Below the pieces are notes generated by a model. That model had not been told where the DNA came from. It saw nothing but the letters and a program-made list of their open reading frames with translations, and searched no databases. This document shows positions 1 to 8,436 of a stretch of 43,162 bases of DNA, piece after piece. This DNA comes from a virus: IMG/VR virus record IMGVR_UViG_3300031673_000134, positions 1 through 43,162 of that record. One strand, written 5' to 3'. A program made the position numbers and the translations under genes. Numbering within the stretch: position 1 is the first letter of the stretch; every line of letters starts with the position of its first letter.

Positions 1-509
1 TCTTCAGTAGGCCCTTTCATCATTATTATGTCTTCACCATAACGAATTTCAATGGAATGATTTTCATTAAAACGAATAAAAACATCCTTCCTCCATGGAG
101 ACTTTATTAGAATGACATTAGGATACTTGGCAACAGTCCCCTCATACATGCTTGTTGGTTCTCTGGCCTCCTGTGGCATTGCCTGGTCATTGTTAAACCA
201 CATTCCAATATAGATTGGAGACATCGGGTTCCCTTGCTCAAACATTATCCACACCGTTGCACCAACCGGAGGAATTGCAACCTGACCGTATTGTACAGTC
301 TCACCATCCTCAACCTCATACGGTGGACCTCCAAGAAAGTTCATGCATGGCCATGCCCAGGGAAGTAGGTCCTCATCGTCAATATCACCATGAACTACAG
401 GAACTTTGACCTTGATTCTTGCAAGATAGGGAATCTCCTCCTTACTGTCATCATTAGCCACAACAAGACCACGATAAACACCAAAATATTTTTCTCTGTT
501 CGCTGTCAT
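1..509 (-). CDS. Baseplate central spike, gp5/VgrG-like N-terminal part (truncated by window edge)
   Basis: The reading frame opens with ATG at 509 and runs off the left edge with no stop, so only the first 169 residues are visible. Its ATG overlaps the stop of the upstream hub gene (ATGA), which fixes the start. Residues 8-105 read as an OB-fold spike domain: GVYRGLVVAND, then ARIKVKVPVVHG, PWAWPCMNFLGGPP, QVAIPPVGATVWIMFEQG and SPIYIGMW. This pattern is typical of T4 gp5 / VgrG / gpV-type spike proteins, which cap the tail tube and pierce the host envelope. The beta-helix or lysozyme part expected downstream lies outside the window. Position directly after a gp27/gpD-like hub gene supports the call. 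Confidence 0.8.
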   Translation of the reverse strand, partial: MTANREKYFGVYRGLVVANDDSKEEIPYLARIKVKVPVVHGDIDDEDLLPWAWPCMNFLGGPPYEVEDGETVQYGQVAIPPVGATVWIMFEQGNPMSPIYIGMWFNNDQAMPQEAREPTSMYEGTVAKYPNVILIKSPWRKDVFIRFNENHSIEIRYGEDIIMMKGPTE

Positions 510-1594
510 CCCTTGTGCCCTGCCCTCTCAAGATATGTTATGGTATATGCCCCCGCCTTTGATACTCGCGTATAGAAAGCATAGATGAGATATTTGCCAG
601 CACAGTACATACCTAAATAATCCACCTCTCCCTCCATACCTACCTCAAGCTTGGGAAGAACCATCGTCCATATTGCCATTCTGAATCTTTTGTAAAGCTC
701 AGGCTTTGTCATCCGTCCCCTGACAATCTTCTCCACATCGACATTTTTCTTAATAGCATTCATAACAATGCTATCAATCTTCCCAGGACCTTTCTTGAAA
801 TTAGGGGCCAACCCAAACGAGTCATATTTCAAACCCAAATCCGGGGATTCAAGATGTCTGAAGAAGAACGGCTGTTTTATGAAGTTAACAGTCTTTCCAA
901 TGGTAAAATACTGACCTGGAGAATTATGAACAGCCATTGCCACGCTATTTACAGGTATTCCAGCTGTGGGGTCTTTGGAAAACTTGATAGGACCAGCCTT
1001 TGAGGGCTGCCGCGTCTTCACGATAAGTGTAAGACCCTTATCAACATAAAACATAAAGTCACACGTCGTATTATCACCAAGGTTTTCCCTTGCAATAGGT
1101 ATAACGACATTTTGGATGAAATCATAATCTGACTCATCACACTGAAGAAAATTCATTGTATCACTCGTGGCATCGGTATCAAGTTCAAGGTCATAGTCTT
1201 TTGCTATATCACCCAAGACGGTATCTACAGTTACTTCTTTCCACGTCCTGCCCGGTCTCTTATTCTTGAAACCATATAGCCTATCTGTGGCCTTAATCCT
1301 GACATTGAATCCAAAGACCTCCTGATTTACATGGAAGTCTATGATGTCAACGGTTCTCCATTCGGACCACACCTCATCCTTGTCAGGACGATAGACAGCC
1401 CACCTCACCTCAAGCTGATCTTCACCCTCAGCTATCTTCTCGGCAAGGCCATCCACATCACTGATGTTTGGAAATGCCATCATAATGTCATACTTTGAAT
1501 TACCATACAGACTCTCAAAAACCTCAATTGAAGTCTCTGCACGTTGGTCATATGTCTCCTTACCTATTTTGGCCTCAACCACAAGCCCATGCAT
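506..1594 (-). CDS. Baseplate hub protein, gp27/gpD-like
   Basis: A 362-aa protein with the look of phage late-control gpD / T4 gp27 hub proteins: an early segment with VNQEVFGFNVRIKATD, a central part with SDYDFIQNVVIPIAREN followed by CDFMFYVDKGLTLIV, and a C-terminal beta-rich part. In this family the hub trimer joins the tail tube to the spike. The start codon overlaps the upstream stop (TAATG at 1594) and is preceded by GGGGAATG. The stop overlaps the ATG of the spike gene, so hub and spike are translationally coupled. Family assignment rests on motif impression and gene order, not on an alignment. Confidence 0.7.
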   Translation of the reverse strand: MHGLVVEAKIGKETYDQRAETSIEVFESLYGNSKYDIMMAFPNISDVDGLAEKIAEGEDQLEVRWAVYRPDKDEVWSEWRTVDIIDFHVNQEVFGFNVRIKATDRLYGFKNKRPGRTWKEVTVDTVLGDIAKDYDLELDTDATSDTMNFLQCDESDYDFIQNVVIPIARENLGDNTTCDFMFYVDKGLTLIVKTRQPSKAGPIKFSKDPTAGIPVNSVAMAVHNSPGQYFTIGKTVNFIKQPFFFRHLESPDLGLKYDSFGLAPNFKKGPGKIDSIVMNAIKKNVDVEKIVRGRMTKPELYKRFRMAIWTMVLPKLEVGMEGEVDYLGMYCAGKYLIYAFYTRVSKAGAYTITYLERAGHKG

Positions 1595-1974
1595 TATACA
1601 TTCCCCGACTTTTCACCTACGGTAGCCATAACAAGACTCTTATTCGGGACTATAAGTTCATCCCCAACACTCATATCAACAAGAGGATTATGAATTCCGT
1701 TTATCCAACAGATTACCCACCAAAATTTCACATCACCATAATACTTATAAGAAATATAGTCCATTCTGCCTATGTCAGTCTCTATCACCCTGTGCTTTGT
1801 ATAATCTCCCTCTTTCAACTCAAGTTCAGGTCTCGTTCTGAGTGCAGGCGCCTTCCATAGTCCCAGTCGTGCTCTGCCTGATGCTACATAATCATCCACA
1901 AAGACCACCGTCTGATAGTATCTGCTATCCTTTGGAAAAATATTCTTAAGCTTCTCAGTATCTTCAATTGCCAT
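1594..1974 (-). CDS. Baseplate wedge protein, gp53/LysM-like
   Basis: This 126-aa protein has a C-terminal half that reads GRMDYISYKYYGDVKFWWVI, then WINGIHNPLVDMSVGDELIVP. That is the pattern of LysM-like baseplate proteins (T4 gp53 and relatives), in which a short LysM fold helps assemble the baseplate around the hub. The N-terminal half (residues 1-55) has no motif I recognise. It sits between a putative tube-initiator/baseplate gene and the gp27-like hub, the usual place for this family. Its stop overlaps the hub start. Confidence 0.65.
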   Translation of the reverse strand: MAIEDTEKLKNIFPKDSRYYQTVVFVDDYVASGRARLGLWKAPALRTRPELELKEGDYTKHRVIETDIGRMDYISYKYYGDVKFWWVICWINGIHNPLVDMSVGDELIVPNKSLVMATVGEKSGNV

Positions 1975-1979
1975 CTATC

Positions 1980-2531
1980 TCACCCAGTAAATTTCCAGTT
2001 AAAATTTTTAGACGTTGGAAGCCTCGACTCGATGTACTTATATGACTTCCCTCCATCCTTTGAAACAGCCGCATTGAAGTCAGCCTCAAGTTGGAACGTG
2101 ACCAACACACGATGGGATAAACCCGTTTCCACATCATAGGGTGGCATCCATTCTACATCAAAATTCTTTATGAATCCCTGACGCTCAAACCAAGTGCCAA
2201 CCGAAACTATGACTCTGTTTGGTAACTGCAACCCAGCCTTCTCAATAAGTGTCATAAGAAAAAGCTGACGAACAATCTCACTAAGACCTTTAGGAGTTTT
2301 CATTCCTTGTTCCTGCTTCTGGACACCAACCATTAGGTCAAGCTGTATATTCAAAGGCTTGAATCTCCCACCCGTCCAGAGGAATCCTGGCGCATGTGAA
2401 ACACCCCAGTTACCCGCCATAGGCTTGATTTCATTTGTATACCCATCTTTCATACTACCCTGAAGCTCAAACGTCAAAGTTTCACCACCACCAGAAATAG
2501 CCATCGTAGGAGCAGCATCCTCTCTCATCAT
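1980..2531 (-). CDS. Baseplate or tube-initiator protein, contractile-injection tube-associated type
   Basis: A 183-aa protein starting at a double ATG with AAAGGG upstream, one base after the stop of the tape measure. The order of elements (GRFKPLNIQLDLMVGVQ, then LSEIVRQLFLMT, then PNRVIVSVGTWFERQGFIKNFDVEW, ending LVTFQLEADF) matches the general layout of the proteins placed between the tape measure and the LysM/hub genes in contractile tails and injection systems. These attach the tube to the hub. A specific T4 equivalent (gp48 or gp54) cannot be chosen by eye. An alternative start at the third Met (residue 10) is possible. Confidence 0.5.
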   Translation of the reverse strand: MMREDAAPTMAISGGGETLTFELQGSMKDGYTNEIKPMAGNWGVSHAPGFLWTGGRFKPLNIQLDLMVGVQKQEQGMKTPKGLSEIVRQLFLMTLIEKAGLQLPNRVIVSVGTWFERQGFIKNFDVEWMPPYDVETGLSHRVLVTFQLEADFNAAVSKDGGKSYKYIESRLPTSKNFNWKFTG

Positions 2532-4346
2532 TTATACCCTTTCTATTCCAGCGTAAGACATTTCTCTGGCAATCTGGCCCTCCTCAAAATTTGCCCACGG
2601 CATATCTTCCTCTATCCTGGCCATCCTCTCATTGCTACCAACGATATTTTTAAGCAACGCAACCATCTGATTCATGACAATCTCCAATCCCCCACTTGGT
2701 GCCCTCGACGATGGCTCCAACAATTCTTCTAAAAACCCTTCAAAACCTCCTTGGATTCTCTCACCTACCGGCTTGGGAACAAGTCTACCCTCTGGACCTA
2801 CCTGATAATGGTAATGAAGGCTTGGGTCCAGATAGAGTTGAACTTGCCCTGGCGTGGGCTCAAATGAAGGCTCTTTCCCCTCTCCCAATCCATCTCCAAT
2901 AAACTGCTGACGCATTTGCCATTCGTGACGGCTAAGTGCCTCCAAGTCAGCAATAGCACCTTTCTCCCTTTGTTCTTGTTCTTCTCCACCTATGAGTTCT
3001 TGACCCCATGGGGTTGCAAAAAATGCTGCCCAAGGAAGTTTACGAGCAGCTCCTTTTGCAAGCTTTCCGAAAACCCCCCACTCCGTGGCAGTTTTTCCTG
3101 TGACTGTATCATAATAAGACGGACGAGAAGTTCGAGCCCAAGAGTATGCTCTCTTCCCAACTCTTGAAATTTTTCTACCTAACAGCCCAAGAACCCCTAA
3201 TCCAGTGAGAGTCGTCAGAAGAGGATGTTCCTCAGCTTTTCCTTTTACATACTCACCACCCCCACGAAGAAGTCCTCTATCAAATTCTTCTGGAGCAATA
3301 AGCCCTTCCTCTTCTCTAACCAAAGGACCTCCAACTCTCTTCGCTACATATGCACCTGTAGTTTTATCATATACAAACTGTGCTGGTCCCCCAACTGCTC
3401 TCTGAACCTCCTCTCTAAATCCTCCCAGTACCATCCTCTCTTCCGCAGCCTGCCTCTCGCTAATTGTCATCTCACGAGGTTTATATTTGTCTCCCTTAAA
3501 ATACCTAACAAGACTATCTATAAATGAGGCAAGTTTCTCAATAACAGGAACAAGGACGTTCTCAATCACACCAGCCACCGAAGTTGTAAGCCATGTAATC
3601 ATGGGAAGCAAAACACTTATCATCTTCGCTATTGGAGGAAGCAAAGCCTGAACCATTTGTGATACCGCTGGAAGAAGAGTACTAATCATCTCGTGAATAG
3701 CTGGCATGAGACTCCGGACAAGCTCTTGCATGGCCATTGCAATGGTAAACATAACAGGCCCAAACTCACGAACAAAAGGAGCAAAGACAACCTGCATCAT
3801 CTCCATCAATGGAGCAAAGATACTTGACACAAGTCCACCAAGAGCGAACGCCGCTGTAAATTTTGAAAATATTCCACCTGCCACTTCTCTGGCAAAGCTA
3901 CGCTGGCTTTTTCTTTCTTCATCAGGTGTTGGAATTTTCATTCCCATACCAAGAAGTCCTATGGCCCTTTGAAAATCAAGAACATTAGCAATGTCAATTG
4001 GTATACTTTTGATGACAGAAACACTCATGATACCACCAACTGGAAATTGAGAAGCAGGACCTTCAGGAGATTTTGCAAATCTCCCACCAGGACCCCTGTA
4101 CACAGTCTTCAATTCAGCAGTTATGCCTCCACCAACTTCAATCCTTTGTGAACCAAGACCGGAGAAAACATTGCTTGCTTCAGATGCATATCCAAGAACT
4201 TTTGCCATTGAGTCCTCAACTGCCGTCTCAATGCTGGTCACAAGTTCCTTGAAAGAGTTAGTAACATCTCCCACCGACTTTGCAGCAGGTACAGTAAACT
4301 CATCATAAAATTTGACTTTGAATATTTGCTCTGAAAACAAAGGCAT
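2532..4346 (-). CDS. Tail tape measure protein
   Basis: This 604-aa protein has a long hydrophobic and amphipathic central stretch (about residues 155-285: FALGGLVSSIFAPL, VVFAPFVREFGPVMFTIAMA, repeated LLPxIxxMIxxLLP units) flanked by charged helical segments. Tape measure proteins set tail length and are found just after the tail-assembly chaperones, as here. At roughly 0.15 nm per residue, 604 residues would give a tail near 90 nm, close to T4 (gp29, 590 aa). The ATG overlaps the stop of the chaperone ORF (TGATG at 4346). There is no obvious lytic or peptidase domain. Confidence 0.75.
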   Translation of the reverse strand: MPLFSEQIFKVKFYDEFTVPAAKSVGDVTNSFKELVTSIETAVEDSMAKVLGYASEASNVFSGLGSQRIEVGGGITAELKTVYRGPGGRFAKSPEGPASQFPVGGIMSVSVIKSIPIDIANVLDFQRAIGLLGMGMKIPTPDEERKSQRSFAREVAGGIFSKFTAAFALGGLVSSIFAPLMEMMQVVFAPFVREFGPVMFTIAMAMQELVRSLMPAIHEMISTLLPAVSQMVQALLPPIAKMISVLLPMITWLTTSVAGVIENVLVPVIEKLASFIDSLVRYFKGDKYKPREMTISERQAAEERMVLGGFREEVQRAVGGPAQFVYDKTTGAYVAKRVGGPLVREEEGLIAPEEFDRGLLRGGGEYVKGKAEEHPLLTTLTGLGVLGLLGRKISRVGKRAYSWARTSRPSYYDTVTGKTATEWGVFGKLAKGAARKLPWAAFFATPWGQELIGGEEQEQREKGAIADLEALSRHEWQMRQQFIGDGLGEGKEPSFEPTPGQVQLYLDPSLHYHYQVGPEGRLVPKPVGERIQGGFEGFLEELLEPSSRAPSGGLEIVMNQMVALLKNIVGSNERMARIEEDMPWANFEEGQIAREMSYAGIERV

Positions 4347-4588
4347 CAGAACATCCTCGCCTTGCCTACAACTCCTGGCATCAGGTCACTACCCTGCTGC
4401 TGTCTTCTGTTATGTATACTCTTAACCGCTTCCCTAATCATATCCACCTCAGGCAGACTCATCTGATTACTTTCGGTAAAAGAAATTCCAACAGACATGG
4501 AAAGAGCAGTCTGGTCCTCAATTAAAGACTTAAGTCTATCTAAGTCCCTCCTGAACTCCTGGACGAAAAAACTCCGTTGTAAACTCAA
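4346..4588 (-). CDS. Downstream ORF of tail-assembly chaperone pair, probably read by +1 frameshift
   Basis: An 80-codon open frame overlaps the 3' end of the 4536-5405 gene by 53 bases and ends at the tape-measure start codon. Its first possible start is a TTG without a Shine-Dalgarno site, and the first internal ATG (of MSVGISF) lies far inside. The better reading is that it has no start of its own and is entered from the upstream gene at TTT-TTT-CGT (4563-4571). That would add 72 residues to a 280-residue upstream part. Visible sequence: VQEFRRDLDRLKSLIEDQ, then SLPEVDMIREAVKSIHNRR. Position between tail tube and tape measure is the classical place for frameshifted chaperones (lambda G/GT type). 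Confidence 0.6.
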   Translation of the reverse strand: MSLQRSFFVQEFRRDLDRLKSLIEDQTALSMSVGISFTESNQMSLPEVDMIREAVKSIHNRRQQQGSDLMPGVVGKARMF

Positions 4589-5405
4589 TCAATGTTGTAT
4601 TCTCATACTGGCAAGCAGGACATATAGCTGTAGTCCTAAGATCAATGCCAGTCTGCCTCTTCTCAAATTCTGTCCGCAATGCCAAGGAATCTTTTCCAAG
4701 CATGTTCTCACAGAAAGCCAGCTTCTGCATAAGTCCAGGGTCCTGCCCATCTATGGTCACAATACCACATGAAAGCCTATAGGCATAAGCAGGATCACCT
4801 TCCGAAACAACATCAGTAGACTTGACATACTGGTCAACAGCTTTCTCGTCATGGCCACGAAGAAATCTGCAAGTAAGAGTCTTGTTGCTAACAGGTAGAT
4901 GAACCTCAAACGGCTCAACATCGTCATCTGAAGCTACCTTTTTTCGAAGCCCCTCCGGAAGCCTGACATGATGTTTGAATTCATTCTTACAGGAAATACA
5001 TGTCATCAGGAACGTATAGTCCGGCCCATAACTAAGCGTCCTCAGATTGAGAACCAGGAAAAACTTATCGGTCATCAGGTAATCATCAACTGAAAGAGCC
5101 CTAGTCACGAGACACCTGTCCAGCACTTTGTCAATGACACCAACCCTGTCCCTTGCCGACACCATCAGCTTTTCCTCCTGCACAGTAATCGGCCTAATGA
5201 CCACTTTTCCACCAAGAAGCTTGTCACCATAGAACTTACCAAGACTTGGAAGCTCAACCTCCTCTTGAAACATAGCAAATCTATCTGGTTTCTTCTGAGA
5301 TTCTGAAGAAACAAATCCAGGCTGCATTCTTTTCTCTTGTGAACTCTCCTCAGGTGCCTGAGCCTGCTTCGCAACACCAGGGTTCAACTCCTTTTTTTCT
5401 TCCAT
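4536..5405 (-). CDS. Tail-assembly chaperone / baseplate hub-assembly protein, T4 gp26-like, with zinc ribbon
   Basis: The start is placed at ATG 5405, preceded by GAGGGG at good distance; a TTG five codons upstream has no such site. Of 289 aa, the first 45 are charged and probably disordered. Then comes VELPSLGKFYGDKL with KVVIRPITVQEEKLM, the signature I associate with T4 gp26-type hub-assembly proteins. A zinc ribbon follows, with CISC near residue 140 and CPAC near residue 265. The gene lies between the tail tube and the tape measure, where chaperones that coat the tape measure are found. It ends in a 53-base overlap with a second frame and a likely +1 slip site. Confidence 0.6.
   Translation of the reverse strand: MEEKKELNPGVAKQAQAPEESSQEKRMQPGFVSSESQKKPDRFAMFQEEVELPSLGKFYGDKLLGGKVVIRPITVQEEKLMVSARDRVGVIDKVLDRCLVTRALSVDDYLMTDKFFLVLNLRTLSYGPDYTFLMTCISCKNEFKHHVRLPEGLRKKVASDDDVEPFEVHLPVSNKTLTCRFLRGHDEKAVDQYVKSTDVVSEGDPAYAYRLSCGIVTIDGQDPGLMQKLAFCENMLGKDSLALRTEFEKRQTGIDLRTTAICPACQYENTTLIEFTTEFFRPGVQEGLR
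4563..4571 (-). promoter_or_regulatory. Candidate +1 ribosomal frameshift site TTTTTTCGT
   Basis: In the zero frame of the chaperone gene this reads GAG TTT TTT CGT. Slipping forward by one base on the second Phe codon (TTT to TTC) enters the open 72-codon frame that ends at the tape-measure start. UUU-CGU is the known +1 slip motif of influenza PA-X, and tRNA-Phe pairs well with UUC. The zero frame stops only nine codons later, at 4536. No downstream pseudoknot was modelled. Confidence 0.5.
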
Positions 5406-5425
5406 TTCTTTACCCCTCAATTGTT

Positions 5426-5938
5426 TTAGTAATTGTTCTCTATGACTTTATCAACCCGAAGTGTGATTGCAATAACGTTTGTCACATTGGCAGACATATC
5501 ACCACTGCCTGGATTGACCTCACTCGGCCATAATCCTATCAGACGCCATTCCCTGGAAATCTGACCACCAGGACCAAGCATTCTTGCCACACCTTGTACT
5601 TTATAGTCACCCGCATGGCCAATCTGTCCTGTCCTTGGATTATGAATGGAACCGTCACGCCAGTTCATTATCTGCTGCAGGACATCACTGTCGATGAAAT
5701 CATACAGTTCCAGGACGGCATTCGTAAAACGTGCTGCACCAGCAACCTTCCTTTCCTCATTCCCATACGAGATTGTAAGTACCTCATTACTATCCGTGGG
5801 AACAGGAAATCGAGAAAGTGCCTTTCGAATGAGGTTGCCACCAACAGGAAGTATAACAACAAAGTTGTTTTTCTTCTGTGGCTCCAATCCTCCACCAACA
5901 CTGGCAATATGGTCTGCATTAAAAGCGTTCCACGGCAT
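5426..5938 (-). CDS. Tail tube protein, copy B (gp19-like)
   Basis: This 170-aa protein has the T4 gp19-type tail-tube pattern: NADHIASVGGGLEPQKKNNF at the start, VLELYDFIDSDVLQQIMNW in the middle, then LIGLWPSEVNPG and a closing IAITLRVDKV strand. Subunits stack as hexameric rings to form the rigid inner tube. It has a strong site (GGGAGG) before its ATG. It is clearly related to the adjacent upstream gene at 5972-6478, with shared ADHIA, GNE-R-VAG, RxWxLIGxWPSE and LxxDK blocks. Which of the two makes the main tube cannot be told; this copy keeps the more standard DxxxxIMNWRDGSIHNPRTG loop. Confidence 0.8.
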   Translation of the reverse strand: MPWNAFNADHIASVGGGLEPQKKNNFVVILPVGGNLIRKALSRFPVPTDSNEVLTISYGNEERKVAGAARFTNAVLELYDFIDSDVLQQIMNWRDGSIHNPRTGQIGHAGDYKVQGVARMLGPGGQISREWRLIGLWPSEVNPGSGDMSANVTNVIAITLRVDKVIENNY

Positions 5939-5971
5939 TTTCGTTTCCTCCCTATGTCAAATGACTTTCTT

Positions 5972-6478
5972 TTAGACCGGATATGCCTTATCAAGCTGCA
6001 AAGTTGCAACTATCAGGTTTTGCGCTGACCCACCCATTGCACCTTCTGCAGGTGTACACTCACTTGGCCAGCATCCAATGAGCAGCCACTGTCTGATATG
6101 AGAAGCATCAGGACCTGCCCACTGCAATCTAACATCCTTCTTGTATGCACTTGCAAGATGTACATAACCATCTGCAGGAGTATAGACCTGCCTTCTCCAT
6201 CCTCGTATCGCTTCATTCGCAGGACCTCGAAAAAAGTCCTTAACCTGTATCACAATGGCTCGATACTTTGCAATACCCGCAACGAAACGCTGCTCATTCC
6301 CAAAGTCGATTACAAGCTCATCGTTTGATGGCCTTGGCCACTCACAACTATGCAATGCCATGCTGACAGCCCTTCCAGCTACCGGAAAGACTATCTGGAA
6401 GTTGTTCCTCCTTTGAGGTTCAAACCCTCCACGTGCATTGGCAATATGGTCCGCAGAGATTCCTTCAATAACAGGCAT
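5972..6478 (-). CDS. Tail tube protein, copy A (gp19-like paralogue)
   Basis: A 168-aa paralogue of the next gene, placed directly after the tail sheath and preceded by TAGGAGG. Shared blocks with copy B are ADHIAxxxGGxEPQ, NNFxxxxPVxG, GNEQRFVAGIAKY, QWLLIGCWPSECTPAEG and IVATLQLDKA. It has diverged in the middle loop (VYTPADGYVHLASAYKKDV). One copy may be the main tube and the other a terminal ring, or the two may alternate. That is inference. Confidence 0.75.
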   Translation of the reverse strand: MPVIEGISADHIANARGGFEPQRRNNFQIVFPVAGRAVSMALHSCEWPRPSNDELVIDFGNEQRFVAGIAKYRAIVIQVKDFFRGPANEAIRGWRRQVYTPADGYVHLASAYKKDVRLQWAGPDASHIRQWLLIGCWPSECTPAEGAMGGSAQNLIVATLQLDKAYPV

Positions 6479-6506
6479 GAAAAACCTCCTATCATTTTCT
6501 TTTTAC

Positions 6507-8003
6507 TTATAACTCCATGACCTCTGAAGCCCCAGAGGCCAAGACCACGAAGTCCAACATTACGACCTCGGCTGTCTTGGTCGGCCACAGAAGAATCTTC
6601 GCAATCATCTGGTTACGATTTCTGACCGTATTGGTATTTGTCGTCTCATCACAGATTACATCAAACTGCTCAAGACCATTTCTGGCCTCCACGTCAGCAA
6701 GAAACGGTCTAATGATATTCTTGAGTTGAGTCCAAGTTTCTTCATCATTCGGCTCGAAGACCAGGGGCCTAACAGCTTCTGCAATTGCCCTCTTGAGATA
6801 CAGCAGAAGTCTTCTCACGTTAAGCCGGTCACGTGCAGACGCCGTTCTGTCCATTGTCCGTTGACCCCAAATCATCGCTCCTCTTCCTGCAAAGTTGACG
6901 ATAGGATTGACTACATTCCCATTCGTATACATGTAGTCACGCTCTCCCTGCGTGGGTGAATGCTCAAGTGCAAGAACCTCACGAAGGATTCCTCTCTCTT
7001 CACCTGCAGGAGCAGCCCACACCGTCTCCATCTCGTCAGTATAGGCATAAACACCACCTGCAAATCCTGATGGTGGAACCCAAATGTTTGCTTCACTATA
7101 GCTGTCATAAATCTGCACCCACGGCCAGTAGATCGCAGCATATGAACTATTGAAAGCCACACCGCCGTCAGGACCATTGGTCCAGGCAACAACACCAAGT
7201 ACCGTCAGGTCCTGTGGAGGGTCCACGATGTAGATGGCATCACCACGTTCTTCACACAGACTTATCCCCGCCGCAATCACTGATACAGTACTCACTCCAG
7301 GAACACAGAGCATGTCTACACCAATTGTCTCTGCATTGTCAAACAAGTGCATTCCTGTCGCCGGGATAGTTGGAGGAGTTCCAACAATACCAATTATGTC
7401 AGCAGCCGAAACTGGAATTCCATCATCACCACCGATAAGTGTGAATGTCCCCGTATGGAGACTTTCAGGAACAGAGGTCAGTGAGACAGTTATATAATCA
7501 CTCTCTCCATTGATTCTCGTGGTAATGTAGTTTCTATGGCTCGTGTTTGCAGCCCCAACCCTAATGAGGTCGTAGACTTCCTGAACAACACCATCATAGC
7601 TGACAGTAATTTTGTACGTTCCAGCATCCGTACCAGCCTCAACAAGAATGGAGATGACATTACCCCATGAACCGGAACTGGTCGCACGATATTCTCCAGC
7701 CTTCGTCACACCTCCTGAAATATGAAGGTCAATCTCGGCAGTCACATCATAATCGGCAACCCTCACAAATCGAAGCTGACTACCTCTGTTGAGATAAGCA
7801 ATGGCAGCATAGAGCGCAAGATGACTTGCAGATGGCTCACCGAAAGTCGCCACAAGCTGAGCCTCATTTGTGATGAGTGTTACTTCATCCGTTGGCCCCT
7901 TGCTTGCCGTCCCTATCATGCCGAGAATTGAGGTACTGATTTCCGGTACATACTGACTTGCATCAATCTCCCTCGTATACAATCCTGGGCTTGTATTCAA
8001 CAT
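6507..8003 (-). CDS. Tail sheath protein (gp18-like)
   Basis: This 498-aa protein begins with the sheath signature SPGLYTREIDASQYVPEIST, continues GMIGTASKGPTDEVTLITNE and has NPIVNFAGRGAMIWGQRTMD and RDRLNVRRLLLYLKRAI in the C-terminal part. These are the conserved sheath blocks that form the contractile outer tube. The ATG is preceded by AAAGGAG, and that site overlaps the stop of a decapeptide ORF (8017-8049). Length is in the usual 400-650 aa range for sheaths. The family call is secure. Confidence 0.9.
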   Translation of the reverse strand: MLNTSPGLYTREIDASQYVPEISTSILGMIGTASKGPTDEVTLITNEAQLVATFGEPSASHLALYAAIAYLNRGSQLRFVRVADYDVTAEIDLHISGGVTKAGEYRATSSGSWGNVISILVEAGTDAGTYKITVSYDGVVQEVYDLIRVGAANTSHRNYITTRINGESDYITVSLTSVPESLHTGTFTLIGGDDGIPVSAADIIGIVGTPPTIPATGMHLFDNAETIGVDMLCVPGVSTVSVIAAGISLCEERGDAIYIVDPPQDLTVLGVVAWTNGPDGGVAFNSSYAAIYWPWVQIYDSYSEANIWVPPSGFAGGVYAYTDEMETVWAAPAGEERGILREVLALEHSPTQGERDYMYTNGNVVNPIVNFAGRGAMIWGQRTMDRTASARDRLNVRRLLLYLKRAIAEAVRPLVFEPNDEETWTQLKNIIRPFLADVEARNGLEQFDVICDETTNTNTVRNRNQMIAKILLWPTKTAEVVMLDFVVLASGASEVMEL

Positions 8004-8016
8004 CTTTTTTCTCCTT

Positions 8017-8049
8017 TTACAAACCTAATTCTTTTTCTGTCCAAACCAT
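8017..8049 (-). CDS. Decapeptide ORF MVWTEKELGL, copy 1
   Basis: Ten codons (MVWTEKELGL) and a TAA lie between the gene ending at 8077 and the tail sheath. AGAGGA stands 11 bases before the ATG. The same peptide is encoded at 27801-27833 with two differences, both synonymous Leu codon changes (TTA/TTG and TTG/TTA). Its stop runs into the Shine-Dalgarno of the sheath gene, so translation of the peptide would end at the sheath ribosome-binding site. Role unknown: a tiny peptide, a coupling leader or a duplicated gene tail. Confidence 0.4.
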   Translation of the reverse strand: MVWTEKELGL

Positions 8050-8076
8050 AAAGTCTATATTCCTCTTTTCACAATA

Positions 8077-8436
8077 TCACTCAATAATAGCAACGTCACT
8101 GGTTACTCTAATTTCAATCCAGGACCCCGGCTCAACGGTTCCAATCTGAAAACATAGAAACCTTAACACAGAACCTTGGTAGACAGAAACATCTATCGGA
8201 AAATCAATTACCCCTCGACGCTGATTTTTAGCTATCATTAAAGGTTCCCCTACTTCATAACTATCAACTATGAGACGAAACCCCAAGTCCAACCCTGAAG
8301 AAACACTACCATTTACAGTACCCTGAAGCCCAGTAATAACCATATCCGCAGGTACAGTGATATAACCATAATACTGTGCTTGAATTGCATCACCTGGAAC
8401 AATACATCCAAGAAATACTGTACTAACTATCGCCAC
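8077..8436 (-). CDS. Small beta-rich virion protein candidate
   Basis: A 119-aa protein not recognised by family. It is rich in predicted beta strands (YYGYITVPADMVITGLQG, LDLGFRLIVDSY, GSVLRFLCFQIG, SWIEIRVTSDVAI) and has few charges. It abuts the upstream neck-type gene with no gap and is followed by the sheath. This position and composition suggest a tail-terminator, collar or decoration component. The family is not determined. Confidence 0.6.
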   Translation of the reverse strand: MAIVSTVFLGCIVPGDAIQAQYYGYITVPADMVITGLQGTVNGSVSSGLDLGFRLIVDSYEVGEPLMIAKNQRRGVIDFPIDVSVYQGSVLRFLCFQIGTVEPGSWIEIRVTSDVAIIE

